Of a stretch of DNA of 45,898 nt, positions 1 through 7,858 are shown piece by piece (the first letter of the stretch is position 1; the number at the start of each line of letters is the position of its first letter). The stretch is from positions 1 through 45,898 of the forward strand of contig NZ_NHSK01000121.1 of NCBI RefSeq assembly GCF_016653355.1, written 5' to 3'. The position numbers and the translations under genes are program-made. The notes beneath the pieces are model-generated. The model saw only the letters and a list, made by a program, of their open reading frames with translations. It was not told the origin of the DNA and ran no database searches. This DNA is from Rhodoplanes elegans. Lineage in GTDB: Bacteria > Pseudomonadota > Alphaproteobacteria > Rhizobiales > Xanthobacteraceae.

Positions 1-19
1 AAGTGAGCCCATGATGAAG

Positions 20-50
20 TTCCCTCTCCCCGCGCGGCGGGGAGAGGGAA
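20..50. repeat. Palindromic hairpin repeat, terminator-like
   Basis: Perfect 12-bp inverted repeat (ttccctctcccc / ggggagagggaa) around a 7-nt loop. It lies 15 bp past the stop of the minus-strand dehydrogenase gene, so it may stabilise or end that operon transcript. No T-run follows in the minus direction. The same core recurs at 45746-45770, which points to a dispersed repeat family rather than a dedicated terminator. Confidence 0.6.
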
Positions 51-65
51 CGGCGGCGCGTGCCG

Positions 66-995
66 CTAGTCTCGGGCTTTCTTCAGGTGATCGACGACGC
101 GCTTCTTCAGCGCCGCCTGCTCCTCGGGCGTCCAGCGGCGGAAGCCTTCGCCAGACTTCATGCCGAGGCGGCCCTCCTTCACCAGCGTCTCGAGATAGGG
201 CGACGGTCCGGGCCGTGCCTCGATGGCCGGCAGGACGGTCTGGTGGATCGCCAGCGTCAAATCCGTGCCGACCAGATCCGCGTTCTCCAAGGGACCGAGC
301 ACGGCGAGGCGGCGGCCGAAGCTCGCCTTGATCACGGTGTCGACCGTCTCGGCGTCGCAGATGCCGTGCTCGACGAGCGACACCGCCTCGCGCCACAAGG
401 CATGTTGAAGGCGGTTGCCGACGAAACCCGGGACGTCCTTCTTCACATGCACGGGCGTCTTGCCGGCGCCTTCGTGCAGCGCCATCGTGAACGCGATGGT
501 CGCGTCCGACGTCCACTCGGTGCCGATCACCTCGACGAGCGGCACCAGGAAGGGCGGGTTCCACCAGTGCGTCCCGACGGCGCGCTCGCGGCGCGTCAGG
601 TTCCGCATGATCTCGGTGATCGGGATCACCGAGGTGTTGCTGGCGAGGACCGCGCCCGCCGGCGCCGCGGCTTCCACCTCGGCGAACAGCTTGCGCTTCA
701 GCTCGAGGTTCTCGGACGCCGCCTCGACGACGAAGTCGGCGTCACGGACCGCCTCGGCGAGGCTCTCGACCGGGCGGATGCGCCGCACCGCCGAGACGTC
801 CTCGCCGAGGTCGATCAGGTTCGCCTCGACGCGGGAGAGCGCGCTCGCCAGCGTCGGCGCGTGCGCGTCGGTGATCGTGACGCTGTGTCCGGCGAGGGCG
901 AACACCTGGGCGATGCCGTGCCCCATCATGCCGGCCCCGATGACGGCGATGCGCACCGATTGCGCTGGCGCGGGCGAGCTCCCGGTCGTGCTCAT
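66..995 (-). CDS. 3-hydroxyacyl-CoA dehydrogenase family NAD-dependent oxidoreductase
   Basis: 309 residues, the usual length for single-domain short-chain 3-hydroxyacyl-CoA dehydrogenases. The N-terminal Rossmann fold shows G20-x-G22-x-x-G25 (VIGAGMMGHG). The catalytic-His segment reads GTHWWNPP, with H143, instead of the common HFFNP. A C-terminal helical domain contains PGFVGNRLQ. Known members oxidise 3-hydroxyacyl-CoA, L-gulonate or L-carnitine with NAD+, and the HWW variant is seen outside classical fatty-acid enzymes, so the substrate may not be a CoA ester. It is the last gene of a minus-strand operon and starts 3 nt after the stop of the upstream SDR gene, so the two are probably translationally coupled. 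Family call is firm; substrate unknown. Confidence 0.88.
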   Translation of the reverse strand: MSTTGSSPAPAQSVRIAVIGAGMMGHGIAQVFALAGHSVTITDAHAPTLASALSRVEANLIDLGEDVSAVRRIRPVESLAEAVRDADFVVEAASENLELKRKLFAEVEAAAPAGAVLASNTSVIPITEIMRNLTRRERAVGTHWWNPPFLVPLVEVIGTEWTSDATIAFTMALHEGAGKTPVHVKKDVPGFVGNRLQHALWREAVSLVEHGICDAETVDTVIKASFGRRLAVLGPLENADLVGTDLTLAIHQTVLPAIEARPGPSPYLETLVKEGRLGMKSGEGFRRWTPEEQAALKKRVVDHLKKARD

Positions 996-998
996 GGA

Positions 999-1802
999 TC
1001 AGCCCGCCGTGTAGCCGCCGTCGGCGTAGAGGATGTGCCCGGTGTAGAAGTCGGACGCCGCCGAGGCGAGGAAGAGCAGGGGGCCGGCGAGATCGGAGGG
1101 CTCGCCGAGCCGGCCCTTCGGCACGCGGGCCAGGAAGGCCGGGCGGACGCCGCGCGCTTTCTCGGTGTCCTCGTACATCCACGCCGTCAGGGCCGAGCGG
1201 AAGACCGTCGGGGCGATGGCGTTGACCGTGATGCCGGTCGGGCCGAGTTCGCAGCCGAGCGCCTTGGTGATGCCGTCGACGGCGGACTTCGAGGCACAGT
1301 AGGCCGTGTAGCCGGCCGGGTGGCCGAGGAGGCCGCGGGCCGACGACATCAGGATGATCTTGCCGCCGTCGCCCTGCGCCAACATCTGCCGCGACGCGGA
1401 GCGCGCCATCAGCCACGACTGGGTGACGTTGGCGTCCATGACGTCCTCGAAGCGGTCGGGCGTCATGTCGCCGATCTTGGCGACGTCGTTCTTGCCGGAG
1501 CCGACGACCAGGATGTCGAGCCGGCCGAAGGTCTCGACCGCGGCGGCCACGATGGCGTCGCAGTTCTTCTCGTTGCTGGGGCGCAGCCCCACCGCCTTCA
1601 CCTCGGCGCCGAGTGCCTTGCACGCGTCCGCCACCTTGTCGAGCTCGGCGATGTTGCCGGCCGCGATGACCAGCTTCGCGCCGGCGCCGGCCAGCACCTT
1701 GGCGGCGAGTGCGCCGAACGCGCCCGAGGCGCCGGTGACGATCGCGGTCTTGCCGCGCACGTCGAACAACGACAGCGGGTTCTTCAGGAAGTCCTCGGAC
1801 AT
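999..1802 (-). CDS. Short-chain dehydrogenase/reductase (SDR)
   Basis: 267 residues, classical SDR length. Cofactor motif TGASGAFG lies at residues 23-30, the serine stretch LMSSAR around 151-156, and the catalytic Y168-x-x-x-K172 in YCASK. The usual NNAG segment reads GSGKN. I chose the ATG at 1802 because GGAGGA stands just upstream; an in-frame opening to 2036 runs into a dispersed palindromic repeat and is unlikely to be coding. It oxidises or reduces a hydroxyl/keto group with NAD(P) and lies between a cupin/cyclase pair and a 3-hydroxyacyl-CoA dehydrogenase-like gene, so two successive alcohol oxidations in one pathway are plausible. Substrate not deducible. Confidence 0.9.
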   Translation of the reverse strand: MSEDFLKNPLSLFDVRGKTAIVTGASGAFGALAAKVLAGAGAKLVIAAGNIAELDKVADACKALGAEVKAVGLRPSNEKNCDAIVAAAVETFGRLDILVVGSGKNDVAKIGDMTPDRFEDVMDANVTQSWLMARSASRQMLAQGDGGKIILMSSARGLLGHPAGYTAYCASKSAVDGITKALGCELGPTGITVNAIAPTVFRSALTAWMYEDTEKARGVRPAFLARVPKGRLGEPSDLAGPLLFLASAASDFYTGHILYADGGYTAG

Positions 1803-1943
1803 GATGCGTCCTCCTTGGACGACGCTCCCGGCGGGGAGCACCGGTCGCCGCAGGCGGAAGGCGTCGCGGCGCATTCTCGCGCCGAAAAACCCTCCGCCGC
1901 CGCGACGTCTCGTTCGGGCGGCGCGCATCGAGCGGTCCCGCTC

Positions 1944-2042
1944 CGCCCTCGTCCTGAGGAGGCCGCTAAGCGGCCGTTTCGAAGGGCGAGGGCGGCCACA
2001 TGGTTCGAGACGCGGCCTGCGGCCGCTCCTCACCATGAGGGG
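1944..2042. repeat. Dispersed two-hairpin palindromic repeat
   Basis: Intergenic element between the SDR and cupin genes. An outer 8-bp pair (cgccctcg at 1944-1951, cgagggcg at 1987-1994) encloses an inner hairpin (ggccgct at 1961-1967, agcggcc at 1969-1975). A second part then reads 'tggttcgagacgc...gcggccgctcctcaccatgaggg'. I recognise the phrases 'tcctgagga', 'ggttcgagacgc' and 'ctcaccatgaggg' as the common interspersed repeat of Bradyrhizobium-like alphaproteobacteria. It sits inside an operon, so it could attenuate or stabilise the mRNA between the two gene pairs. Confidence 0.75.
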
Positions 2043-2074
2043 GAAGTCCGTCCGGTCGTGCGCGCCGTATCGGC

Positions 2075-2416
2075 TCAGGCCTTGGGGGCGGCGACCGCCA
2101 CCAGGATGGTGCAGACCTCGTTGCCGCGGTTGATGATCTCGCGGCTCTCGTTGGGCGCGATCGTGCAGGCGTCCATCGGCTTCAGCACCGTCTCCTTGCC
2201 GTCGACGATGACGGTGAGCTCGCCGGCCAGAACGAAGTAGACCTTCTCGGGCGGCGAGGCGTCGGGACCGGCGCCGCCGCCGGGGAGGAAGTGCGAGATG
2301 CCGACCACCACGCCGGTGGTGCCGCCGGCCTCGGCCCCGAACACCCGCAGCGGCATGCAGCCGCGGTGGTTCGGCGCGTCGTAGGTTTTCAGCTCGGAGA
2401 AGCGACGGACCTGCAT
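2075..2416 (-). CDS. Small single-domain cupin
   Basis: 113 residues forming one cupin beta-barrel. The start codon overlaps the stop of the upstream cyclase gene (TGATG), so translation is coupled. Cupin motif 1 is recognisable by PPEKVYFVLAGEL, but the usual HxH is replaced by Asp/Ser. In motif 2 (APNESREIINRG) the metal-binding His position holds Glu. Unless it uses an unusual ligand set, it may bind a small molecule or a partner enzyme instead of a classical Fe/Mn centre. Its tight linkage to a metal-dependent cyclase suggests both act on the same compound. Fold call is confident; catalytic role is open. Confidence 0.8.
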   Translation of the reverse strand: MQVRRFSELKTYDAPNHRGCMPLRVFGAEAGGTTGVVVGISHFLPGGGAGPDASPPEKVYFVLAGELTVIVDGKETVLKPMDACTIAPNESREIINRGNEVCTILVAVAAPKA

Positions 2417-3255
2417 CAGAAGCGCTCCCCGGACTCGATGCGATACGTGCCCTTGGGGTCGGCCATCGCGACCAGCCGGATGATGCAGCCGTCGCCGCGT
2501 TCCCAGCGCCAAGGGAACATCGCGAAGGTGCAGCGCCGGCCCGTGACCTTGTCGATCTCGCCGCCGACGTTCTCGATGCCGAGAATGCCGTTCTTGAACA
2601 GGATGCGATGCACCGGCTCCCACTCCGGGAAATCGTCCTTCCAGTCGCGCCCGCCCGACCACTGCTTGTACTCGGCGGCGAGGTGCGGATGGATCGGCCC
2701 GTTGCGGTGCGGGCCGATGGCGGTGGCCAGCGGGTGGTCGTTGGCCTGGGTGTCGTGGCCGACGACCTTCACTTTCTTCTCGACGAACCACTCGCCGGCC
2801 GACTTCACGAAGCCCGGCGAGCGGCAGAAATAGTCCTCGCTGTCCTCGTACTTCTCGTGCCAGCCGGTGTTGACGATGACCACGTCGCGCGGACGCACGA
2901 GCTTGCCGGCGGCCTTCTCGAGGTCGTCGTAGCCGATCTGCTCCCACTGCTTCTTCGGGATCGAGACGACGATGCCCGAGCCGAAGAAGTGCGGCAGCGG
3001 CACCTCGTCCATGAACGGCGTCCCCTCGACCACGTGGGCCGGCGCGTCGATATGGGTGGTGTGGTGCATGCTGGTCGTGATGCGCTGCGACAGCACGCCC
3101 GACTTCGCCATGTAGTGGATGCGCTCGATCTGGACGTCCTGGAAGTACGGCCAGTTCGGCTTCTGCAGGCCGAACGGATGGGAGAGGTCGTAGAACTCGA
3201 GACCCATCGAGTTCTCCAGATTGCCTTCCAGCGTCACGCCTCGGATCACCGGCAT
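2416..3255 (-). CDS. Cyclase-family metal-dependent hydrolase (kynurenine formamidase / isatin hydrolase superfamily)
   Basis: 279 residues. The signature H64-x3-H68-x-D70-x3-H74 (HHTTHIDAPAH) is the divalent-metal site shared by bacterial kynurenine formamidase, isatin hydrolase and related 'cyclase' proteins, which hydrolyse amide or lactam bonds. A later segment GHDTQANDHPLA fits the second half of the fold. The start is the ATG with AGGAGAC eight nt upstream; longer in-frame openings enter non-coding sequence. First gene of the minus-strand operon with cupin, SDR and dehydrogenase, divergent from a decarboxylase-like amidohydrolase. Likely job: opening a cyclic amide or ester intermediate. 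It is longer than KynB (about 210 residues), so kynurenine is not assumed. Confidence 0.85.
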   Translation of the reverse strand: MPVIRGVTLEGNLENSMGLEFYDLSHPFGLQKPNWPYFQDVQIERIHYMAKSGVLSQRITTSMHHTTHIDAPAHVVEGTPFMDEVPLPHFFGSGIVVSIPKKQWEQIGYDDLEKAAGKLVRPRDVVIVNTGWHEKYEDSEDYFCRSPGFVKSAGEWFVEKKVKVVGHDTQANDHPLATAIGPHRNGPIHPHLAAEYKQWSGGRDWKDDFPEWEPVHRILFKNGILGIENVGGEIDKVTGRRCTFAMFPWRWERGDGCIIRLVAMADPKGTYRIESGERF

Positions 3256-4056
3256 CGCTCGTCTCCTGTGTGAGAGTTTGACATCGTAATGGCCCGCAAT
3301 GTGAGACGTCTGTACTGTATAGTGGTCAATCTGGTCAACGCACCTCGTCATGCAGCCGTGGCGCGGCAGCTCGCCGCGCGAAGCAGCCGGCCGTCCGAGC
3401 GAGGGCCGGGCAGGCATGATCGCGATTGCGGAAGCGCTTGGCAGATGCGGCTTTCGCCGCGCCGCCCGGCGATCGCAGCGCCGGCCCGGACGCGCCTCGA
3501 TGTACCGACATGCGGAACCGACGTAGCTCTACCTAAGTAGTCGTCCTGGGGATGATCGAGCTGTCTCGACTGGCGGCGGGCGCGTGGGTCGCGGTCTCAA
3601 AAACCTGAAAACTGCGCCGAGGCGCAGATTCGTGCGGACACCGACCGGATCTGATCAGATACGGCCGATGCGCCGGCCGAGGCCCCCGAGTCTCTCGGGG
3701 ATGTCCTGCAATTCGGTACAGCAGAGCATGCCAAAGGGCGGATAGGTGTTCATGCGGAGGGCCCCGCATTGTCAGCTCCACGGACCGCGCGACCCGGTCA
3801 TGTCGCGCTGCACATGCCGAGAAAGAACAATCTGATAAGAACAATCGAGGGCGTTTCGAACGGCTCGTGGTGCACTGCGGTCGCTGCATCGCAAACAAAC
3901 TCGGAGGCTCGTCTCGGCCGATCCCGCCTTGCTGAAAAAACCACTATCTGATACGGCCGAACCGTAATGTAGGACACTGCGGAGGCTGGTCCCGGCCCGC
4001 AATCCCTTCCGGACCTCCGCTCCGACCGACGAACGACGGACAAACGGAGCTTCCCT
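3256..4056. other. Divergent intergenic region, no gene supported
   Basis: About 800 bp between the minus-strand cyclase operon and the plus-strand amidohydrolase, visibly less GC-rich than the genes around it. Short open frames here have no recognisable domain or good RBS. Visible elements are a direct repeat tggtcaa at 3323-3329 and 3332-3338, a 10-bp direct repeat aagaacaatc at 3823-3832 and 3837-3846, and the shared string gatacggccga near 3658 and 3950. These are candidate regulator sites. The region must hold the promoters of both operons. Confidence 0.5.
3305..3339 (-). promoter_or_regulatory. Candidate promoter/operator of the cyclase operon
   Basis: Read on the minus strand, two TTGACC boxes occur 9 bp apart (complement of the tggtcaa direct repeats at 3323-3338), followed by ATACAGTACAG. 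A TTGACC -35 with TACAGA about 18 bp downstream is possible but a weak -10 match. The tandem TTGACC and TACAG repeats could instead be a binding site for the nearby IclR or GntR regulator. Confidence 0.3.
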
Positions 4057-5010
4057 TTGGTCAAGAAGATCGCTCTCGAAGAGCATGCTCTCTGCCCGAG
4101 CCTCGCCGAGTATTGGCACCCCACCGTGGCGGACGTCCCGGCGGTGGTGCGGGACCGCCTCCTCGATGCGCTGACCGATTTCGGCGACCGCCGGCTCGCG
4201 TCGATGGACCGGGCCGGAATCGCCAAGTCGGTGATCGGCATCGCCGGACCCGGCGTGCAGGTGGAGACCGACACGGCCCGCGCCATCGCCAAGGCGAAGG
4301 CCTCGAACGACTTTCTGGCGACCGAGGTCGCCAAGCAGCCGAGCCGCTACGCCGGCTTCGCGCATCTACCGCTGCAGGACGCGGCGGCCGCCGCCGACGA
4401 GCTGCAGCGCTGCGTCGAGCAACTGAACTTCCGCGGCGCGATGGTGAACGGCCACACGCTCGGCCGTTATCTCGACGATGCCGCCTACGCGCCGTTCTGG
4501 GAACGGGCCGCGGCGCTGAACACCTGGATCTATCTCCACCCGGCCGATCCGGTCGCCACCATGCCGTCGCTCGCCGGCACCTACGGACTCAAGCGCGCCA
4601 CCTGGGAGTGGGGCGTCGAGACCGGCACGCATGCCCTGCGGCTGGTCTTCGGCGGCGTGTTCGACCGTCATCCGGGCGCCCGGCTGATGCTCGGCCATCT
4701 CGGCGAGACGCTGCCCTATCTGCTGTGGCGGCTCGACAGCCGCGCGCAGCTGTACGGCGTGAAGCTGCCGCAGCCGCCGTCCTTCTACATCAAGCGCAAC
4801 ATCGCGGTGACGACCTCGGGCATGTGCTCGGCCGAGCCGCTCGCCTGCGCGCTCGCCGCGCTCGGCAACGACCGGGTCTGCTTCGCCTCCGACCATCCGT
4901 TCGAGGACGCCGGCGAGGCCGGTCATTTCCTCGATGCGGTGGCGCTGCCCGAGGAGGTCCGCGTCGCGGTCGCCTCCGGCAATGCCGCGACGCTGCTCGG
5001 CCTCTCCTGA
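4057..5010 (+). CDS. Amidohydrolase-2 family decarboxylase, gamma-resorcylate / 2,3-dihydroxybenzoate decarboxylase-like
   Basis: 317 residues in an ACMSD-type TIM barrel. The start is TTG at 4057, preceded by GGAG with 6-nt spacing; no in-frame ATG fits. Metal and active-site residues are visible at nearly the positions known for gamma-resorcylate decarboxylase: E8 and H10 (IALEEH), H161 (YLHP), H214 (LGHLGE) and D279 (FASDHPFED). Known relatives carry out reversible non-oxidative decarboxylation of dihydroxybenzoates; others hydrolyse or decarboxylate related ring acids. It is followed 27 bp later by an MFS transporter, so the pair probably imports and decarboxylates an aromatic acid. Family is firm, exact substrate inferred. 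Confidence 0.88.
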   Translation: MVKKIALEEHALCPSLAEYWHPTVADVPAVVRDRLLDALTDFGDRRLASMDRAGIAKSVIGIAGPGVQVETDTARAIAKAKASNDFLATEVAKQPSRYAGFAHLPLQDAAAAADELQRCVEQLNFRGAMVNGHTLGRYLDDAAYAPFWERAAALNTWIYLHPADPVATMPSLAGTYGLKRATWEWGVETGTHALRLVFGGVFDRHPGARLMLGHLGETLPYLLWRLDSRAQLYGVKLPQPPSFYIKRNIAVTTSGMCSAEPLACALAALGNDRVCFASDHPFEDAGEAGHFLDAVALPEEVRVAVASGNAATLLGLS

Positions 5011-5037
5011 TCGCGCCTCGCACCCAGGATCAAGACC

Positions 5038-6276
5038 ATGCTCAAGAACCCGTGGTGGGTCGTCGTCGGTGCCGTGCTCGGCCTGCTGGTCGGCAACGGT
5101 GCCATCATGCACTTCACGTTCGGCGTGCTGCTGAAGCCGATCGGCGAGGAGTTCGGCTGGAGCCGCGGCACCGTGTCGATGGCGATGGTGATCGGTCTCG
5201 TCTGCACCGGCCTGATGACGCCGCTGGTCGGCATTCTCGTCGACCGCTACGGCATCCGCCGCGTCGCGCTGCCGTTCATCACCCTGTTCGCCCTGATCGT
5301 CGCGGCCGCCTCGCTCACACCCGCCGTGCCGGCTGTGTTCATCGCCATCTACGGTCTGATGGGGCTGGCCGCCGCCGGACAGACGCCGCTGATCTACTCG
5401 AAGTCGATCGTCGCGACCTTCGACGACCGGCGCGGCCTCGCTCTCGGTATCGCCATGGCGGGCGTCGGTCTCGGCGTCGCGCTCGTGCCGCAGTTCACCC
5501 AGGCGTTGATCGGCGTCGTCGGCTGGCGCGGCGCCTATGTCGGGCTCGGCATCATCACGGTGCTGTTCGCCGTTCCGGCCGTCGCCTTCCTGGTGCGCGA
5601 GCCGGATCGCGCGCTCGCCGCCGTCACCGGAGAGGCGCCCAAGGTGCTGCCCGGCCTGACCGGTCGCGAGGCCCTGAAGACGAAGTATTTTTGGCTCCTC
5701 GTCGTGCCGTTCTTCGCGCTCGCCATGGCCGCCAACGGCACCATCACGCATGTCGTGCCGCTGCTGACCGACCGCGGCGTCTCCCCGCAGATGGCGACGA
5801 CGGCGCTGTCGATGGCCGGGCTCTCGCTGATCGCCGGGCGTCTGCTCGCCGGCTGGCTGCTCGACCGCATGTTCGCGCCCTACGTGGCGGTGGTGTTCAT
5901 CGTGACGCCGCTCATCGGCATCATGCTCCTGATGTCGACCCACGACACGACGATGGCGACGGTCGCCACCATCCTGATGGGGCTCGGCATCGGTGCCGAG
6001 GTGGACCTGATCGCCTTCTTCATCTCGCGCTATCTCGGCCTGCGCAGCTTCGGCGAGATCTACGGCTACCTGTTCGCCATCTTCATGCTGGCGAACGGCA
6101 TCGGCCCCTTCGTCATGGGCGTCAGCTTCGACAAGGCCGGCTCTTACGTCCCGGTGCTCTGGGTGTTCGCCGGCGGGCTCGTACTCGCCGCGGCGCTGAT
6201 CCTGATGATGGGTCCTTACGTCTATCCGTCCAAGCAGGACCTCGCCCGGCGCAAGCTCGCCGTGCAGGAGGCCTGA
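5038..6276 (+). CDS. MFS transporter, monocarboxylate/oxalate-formate antiporter-like
   Basis: 412 residues with about twelve hydrophobic segments. The opening PWWVVVGAVLGLLVGNG and the cytoplasmic loop 2-3 motif VGILVDRYGIRRV are typical of the OFA/MCT type of the major facilitator superfamily, which carries small carboxylates. ATG at 5038 follows an AGGAT sequence. Located 27 bp after the amidohydrolase gene and probably co-transcribed with it. A strong hairpin without a T-run follows the stop (6285-6314). Probably brings in the acid handled by the amidohydrolase, or exports its product. Confidence 0.88.
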   Translation: MLKNPWWVVVGAVLGLLVGNGAIMHFTFGVLLKPIGEEFGWSRGTVSMAMVIGLVCTGLMTPLVGILVDRYGIRRVALPFITLFALIVAAASLTPAVPAVFIAIYGLMGLAAAGQTPLIYSKSIVATFDDRRGLALGIAMAGVGLGVALVPQFTQALIGVVGWRGAYVGLGIITVLFAVPAVAFLVREPDRALAAVTGEAPKVLPGLTGREALKTKYFWLLVVPFFALAMAANGTITHVVPLLTDRGVSPQMATTALSMAGLSLIAGRLLAGWLLDRMFAPYVAVVFIVTPLIGIMLLMSTHDTTMATVATILMGLGIGAEVDLIAFFISRYLGLRSFGEIYGYLFAIFMLANGIGPFVMGVSFDKAGSYVPVLWVFAGGLVLAAALILMMGPYVYPSKQDLARRKLAVQEA

Positions 6277-6284
6277 CGGATCGT

Positions 6285-6314
6285 CGGAGGGCCGGCCATT
6301 CTGCCGGCCCTCCG
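6285..6314 (+). terminator. Strong hairpin after the first MFS gene
   Basis: Perfect 12-bp arms cggagggccggc and gccggccctccg with loop cattct, 8 bp after the stop codon. No T-tract follows, so it may act as a processing or partial termination site; the next gene in the same direction begins about 190 bp later. Confidence 0.55.
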
Positions 6315-6500
6315 GTTCACGGCCTCGGGGCGTACCCGGGGCCGTCTCTCCCCCACGTGATCCCGTAACGCACGGCCGGATCGTGATCCGATCGTCGTCT
6401 CCGCGCGCCTTTCTTGCGCACGGCGCCGAGCCTGGGTCGCCCCGTGCCGCCATCGCCGGGAACCACGCGGGTCTGTTCTCGCGACCTGGAGTGCAACACG

Positions 6501-7754
6501 ATGACGATCGAGACCGGAACGGCGGCCCGGGCCACACGTGCCGCCACGGGTGGACTGCCCGTCAAATGGCGGGTCCTGATCAGCGGGTTCATGAGCTACG
6601 CGTTCGACGCGCTGGACTTCATGATCCTCGCGATGTCGCTGCCCCTGATCATCAAGGAGCTCGACATCACCATGGCGGACGCCGGCCTGCTCGGCACGGC
6701 GACGCTGCTCGGTGTCGGCATCTCGTCGGTCGCCATGGGTTGGTTCGCCGACAACTACGGCCGCAAGACGGCCCTGATGGTCGGCATCGCGATCTTCGGC
6801 CTGTTCACGGCGGCGATCGGTCTCGCCCAGGGCTATTACTCGATCATGGTGCTGCGCTTCATCGCCGGCCTCGGCCTCGGCGGCATCTGGGGCGTCATCG
6901 CCGCCTATATCAGCGAAACCTGGCCGTCACATCAGAGCGGGCGGGCCGCGTCCTTCGTGTTCTCGTCCTGGCCGATCGGCTTCGGCTCGGCGGCGTTGCT
7001 CGCCGGCTTCATCCTGCCGCGTTACGGCTGGCGGGTGTTGTTCTTCTGCGGCGCGGTCGCGCTGGTCGCGGTCGCCTACACGTATTTCTTCGTGCCGGAA
7101 TCGGAAACCTGGAAGAAGGCCAAGGCCGAGCGCGAGGCCGGCGGCGGCGCCAAGGCCTCGGTCGGCATCGGCGAGATCTTCGCGCCCGAGGTGTTGCGCT
7201 ACACCATCGTCGGCACCCTGTCGGCGAGCTTCGCGCTGATCGCCTACTGGGGCGTCAACACCTGGGTGCCGACCTTCCTGGTCAAGGAGCGCGGCATGGC
7301 GATAGGCGACATGTCGATGTTCATCGTCATGCTCAACGTCGGCATGTTCCTCGGCTATCAGCTCTTCGGCTTCCTGGCCGACAAGATCGGCGGTAAGAAC
7401 GCCCTGATCCTCAACTTCATCGGCGCCACCATCATGGTCCCGATCTACGCCTTCGCCGAGAGCACGACGCTGCTGTTCTGGCTCGGCCCGGTGATGGCGC
7501 TGTTCTTCTCCTATGCGGGAATCTTCGGCTCCTACTTCGCCAAGCTCTACCCGCTGCGGATCAGGAGCCTCGGCTCCGGCTTCTGCTTCGACGTCGGCCG
7601 CGGCATCTCGGCCTTCGCGCCGTTCCTGCTCGGCCAGATCGCCGCGCATTACAGCCTGGCGGTCGGCATCTCGCTGTGCGGCGCGAGCTTCGCGCTCGCC
7701 GGCCTGATGGTGCTGCTGCTGCCGGACACGCGAAAGCGCGCGGTCGAGGACTGA
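6501..7754 (+). CDS. MFS transporter, aromatic acid:H+ symporter (AAHS)-like
   Basis: 417 residues, about twelve membrane segments. TM1 carries the acidic motif SYAFDALDFMI seen in AAHS and sialic/metabolite symporters, and loop 2-3 has GWFADNYGRKTAL. The ATG at 6501 is chosen because GGAG precedes it and the upstream in-frame sequence is hydrophilic and Arg-rich. It ends at a good rho-independent terminator (7789-7814). Second transporter of this divergent locus; the IclR-type gene directly downstream on the other strand is the likely regulator. Probably carries an aromatic or heterocyclic carboxylate. Confidence 0.88.
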   Translation: MTIETGTAARATRAATGGLPVKWRVLISGFMSYAFDALDFMILAMSLPLIIKELDITMADAGLLGTATLLGVGISSVAMGWFADNYGRKTALMVGIAIFGLFTAAIGLAQGYYSIMVLRFIAGLGLGGIWGVIAAYISETWPSHQSGRAASFVFSSWPIGFGSAALLAGFILPRYGWRVLFFCGAVALVAVAYTYFFVPESETWKKAKAEREAGGGAKASVGIGEIFAPEVLRYTIVGTLSASFALIAYWGVNTWVPTFLVKERGMAIGDMSMFIVMLNVGMFLGYQLFGFLADKIGGKNALILNFIGATIMVPIYAFAESTTLLFWLGPVMALFFSYAGIFGSYFAKLYPLRIRSLGSGFCFDVGRGISAFAPFLLGQIAAHYSLAVGISLCGASFALAGLMVLLLPDTRKRAVED

Positions 7755-7788
7755 GGGCAGGGCGCCCCGGTTTGACGACGGAAAGGCG

Positions 7789-7814
7789 AAAGGCCGCTCA
7801 CCAGCGGCCTTTTT
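7789..7814. terminator. Bidirectional rho-independent terminator
   Basis: Stem AAAGGCCGCT / AGCGGCCTTT with loop CACC, followed by further T residues on the plus strand; on the minus strand the stem is followed by TTTCGCCTTT. It lies between the converging MFS gene (ends 7754) and IclR gene (ends 7859) and can serve both. This is the clearest intrinsic terminator in the window. Confidence 0.85.
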
Positions 7815-7858
7815 CGTGTGCTTCAGGACGTCATGCCTGGAGGGCGCGGTGTGGTCGC

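Noticed and set aside
1803-2036. N-terminal extension of the SDR gene to 2036
   Set aside because: It would translate through the palindromic repeat; the internal ATG at 1802 has an excellent Shine-Dalgarno sequence and gives normal SDR length.
60-2240. A 726-codon plus-strand open frame across four minus-strand genes
   Set aside because: It is Arg/Ala/Asp-rich with no domain and runs opposite clear dehydrogenase, SDR and cupin genes. High GC content makes such antisense openings common.
2416-3255. Naming the cyclase-family gene kynB
   Set aside because: The protein is much longer than KynB and no kynurenine pathway genes are nearby, so only the superfamily is supported.
3533-3898. A 121-codon minus-strand open frame in the divergent region
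   Set aside because: No domain, no RBS, and composition unlike the neighbouring genes; treated as non-coding.
4366-6537. A 723-codon minus-strand open frame opposite the amidohydrolase and MFS genes
   Set aside because: Low-complexity His/Arg/Asp/Gln composition and no RBS; the opposite strand encodes proteins with intact motifs.
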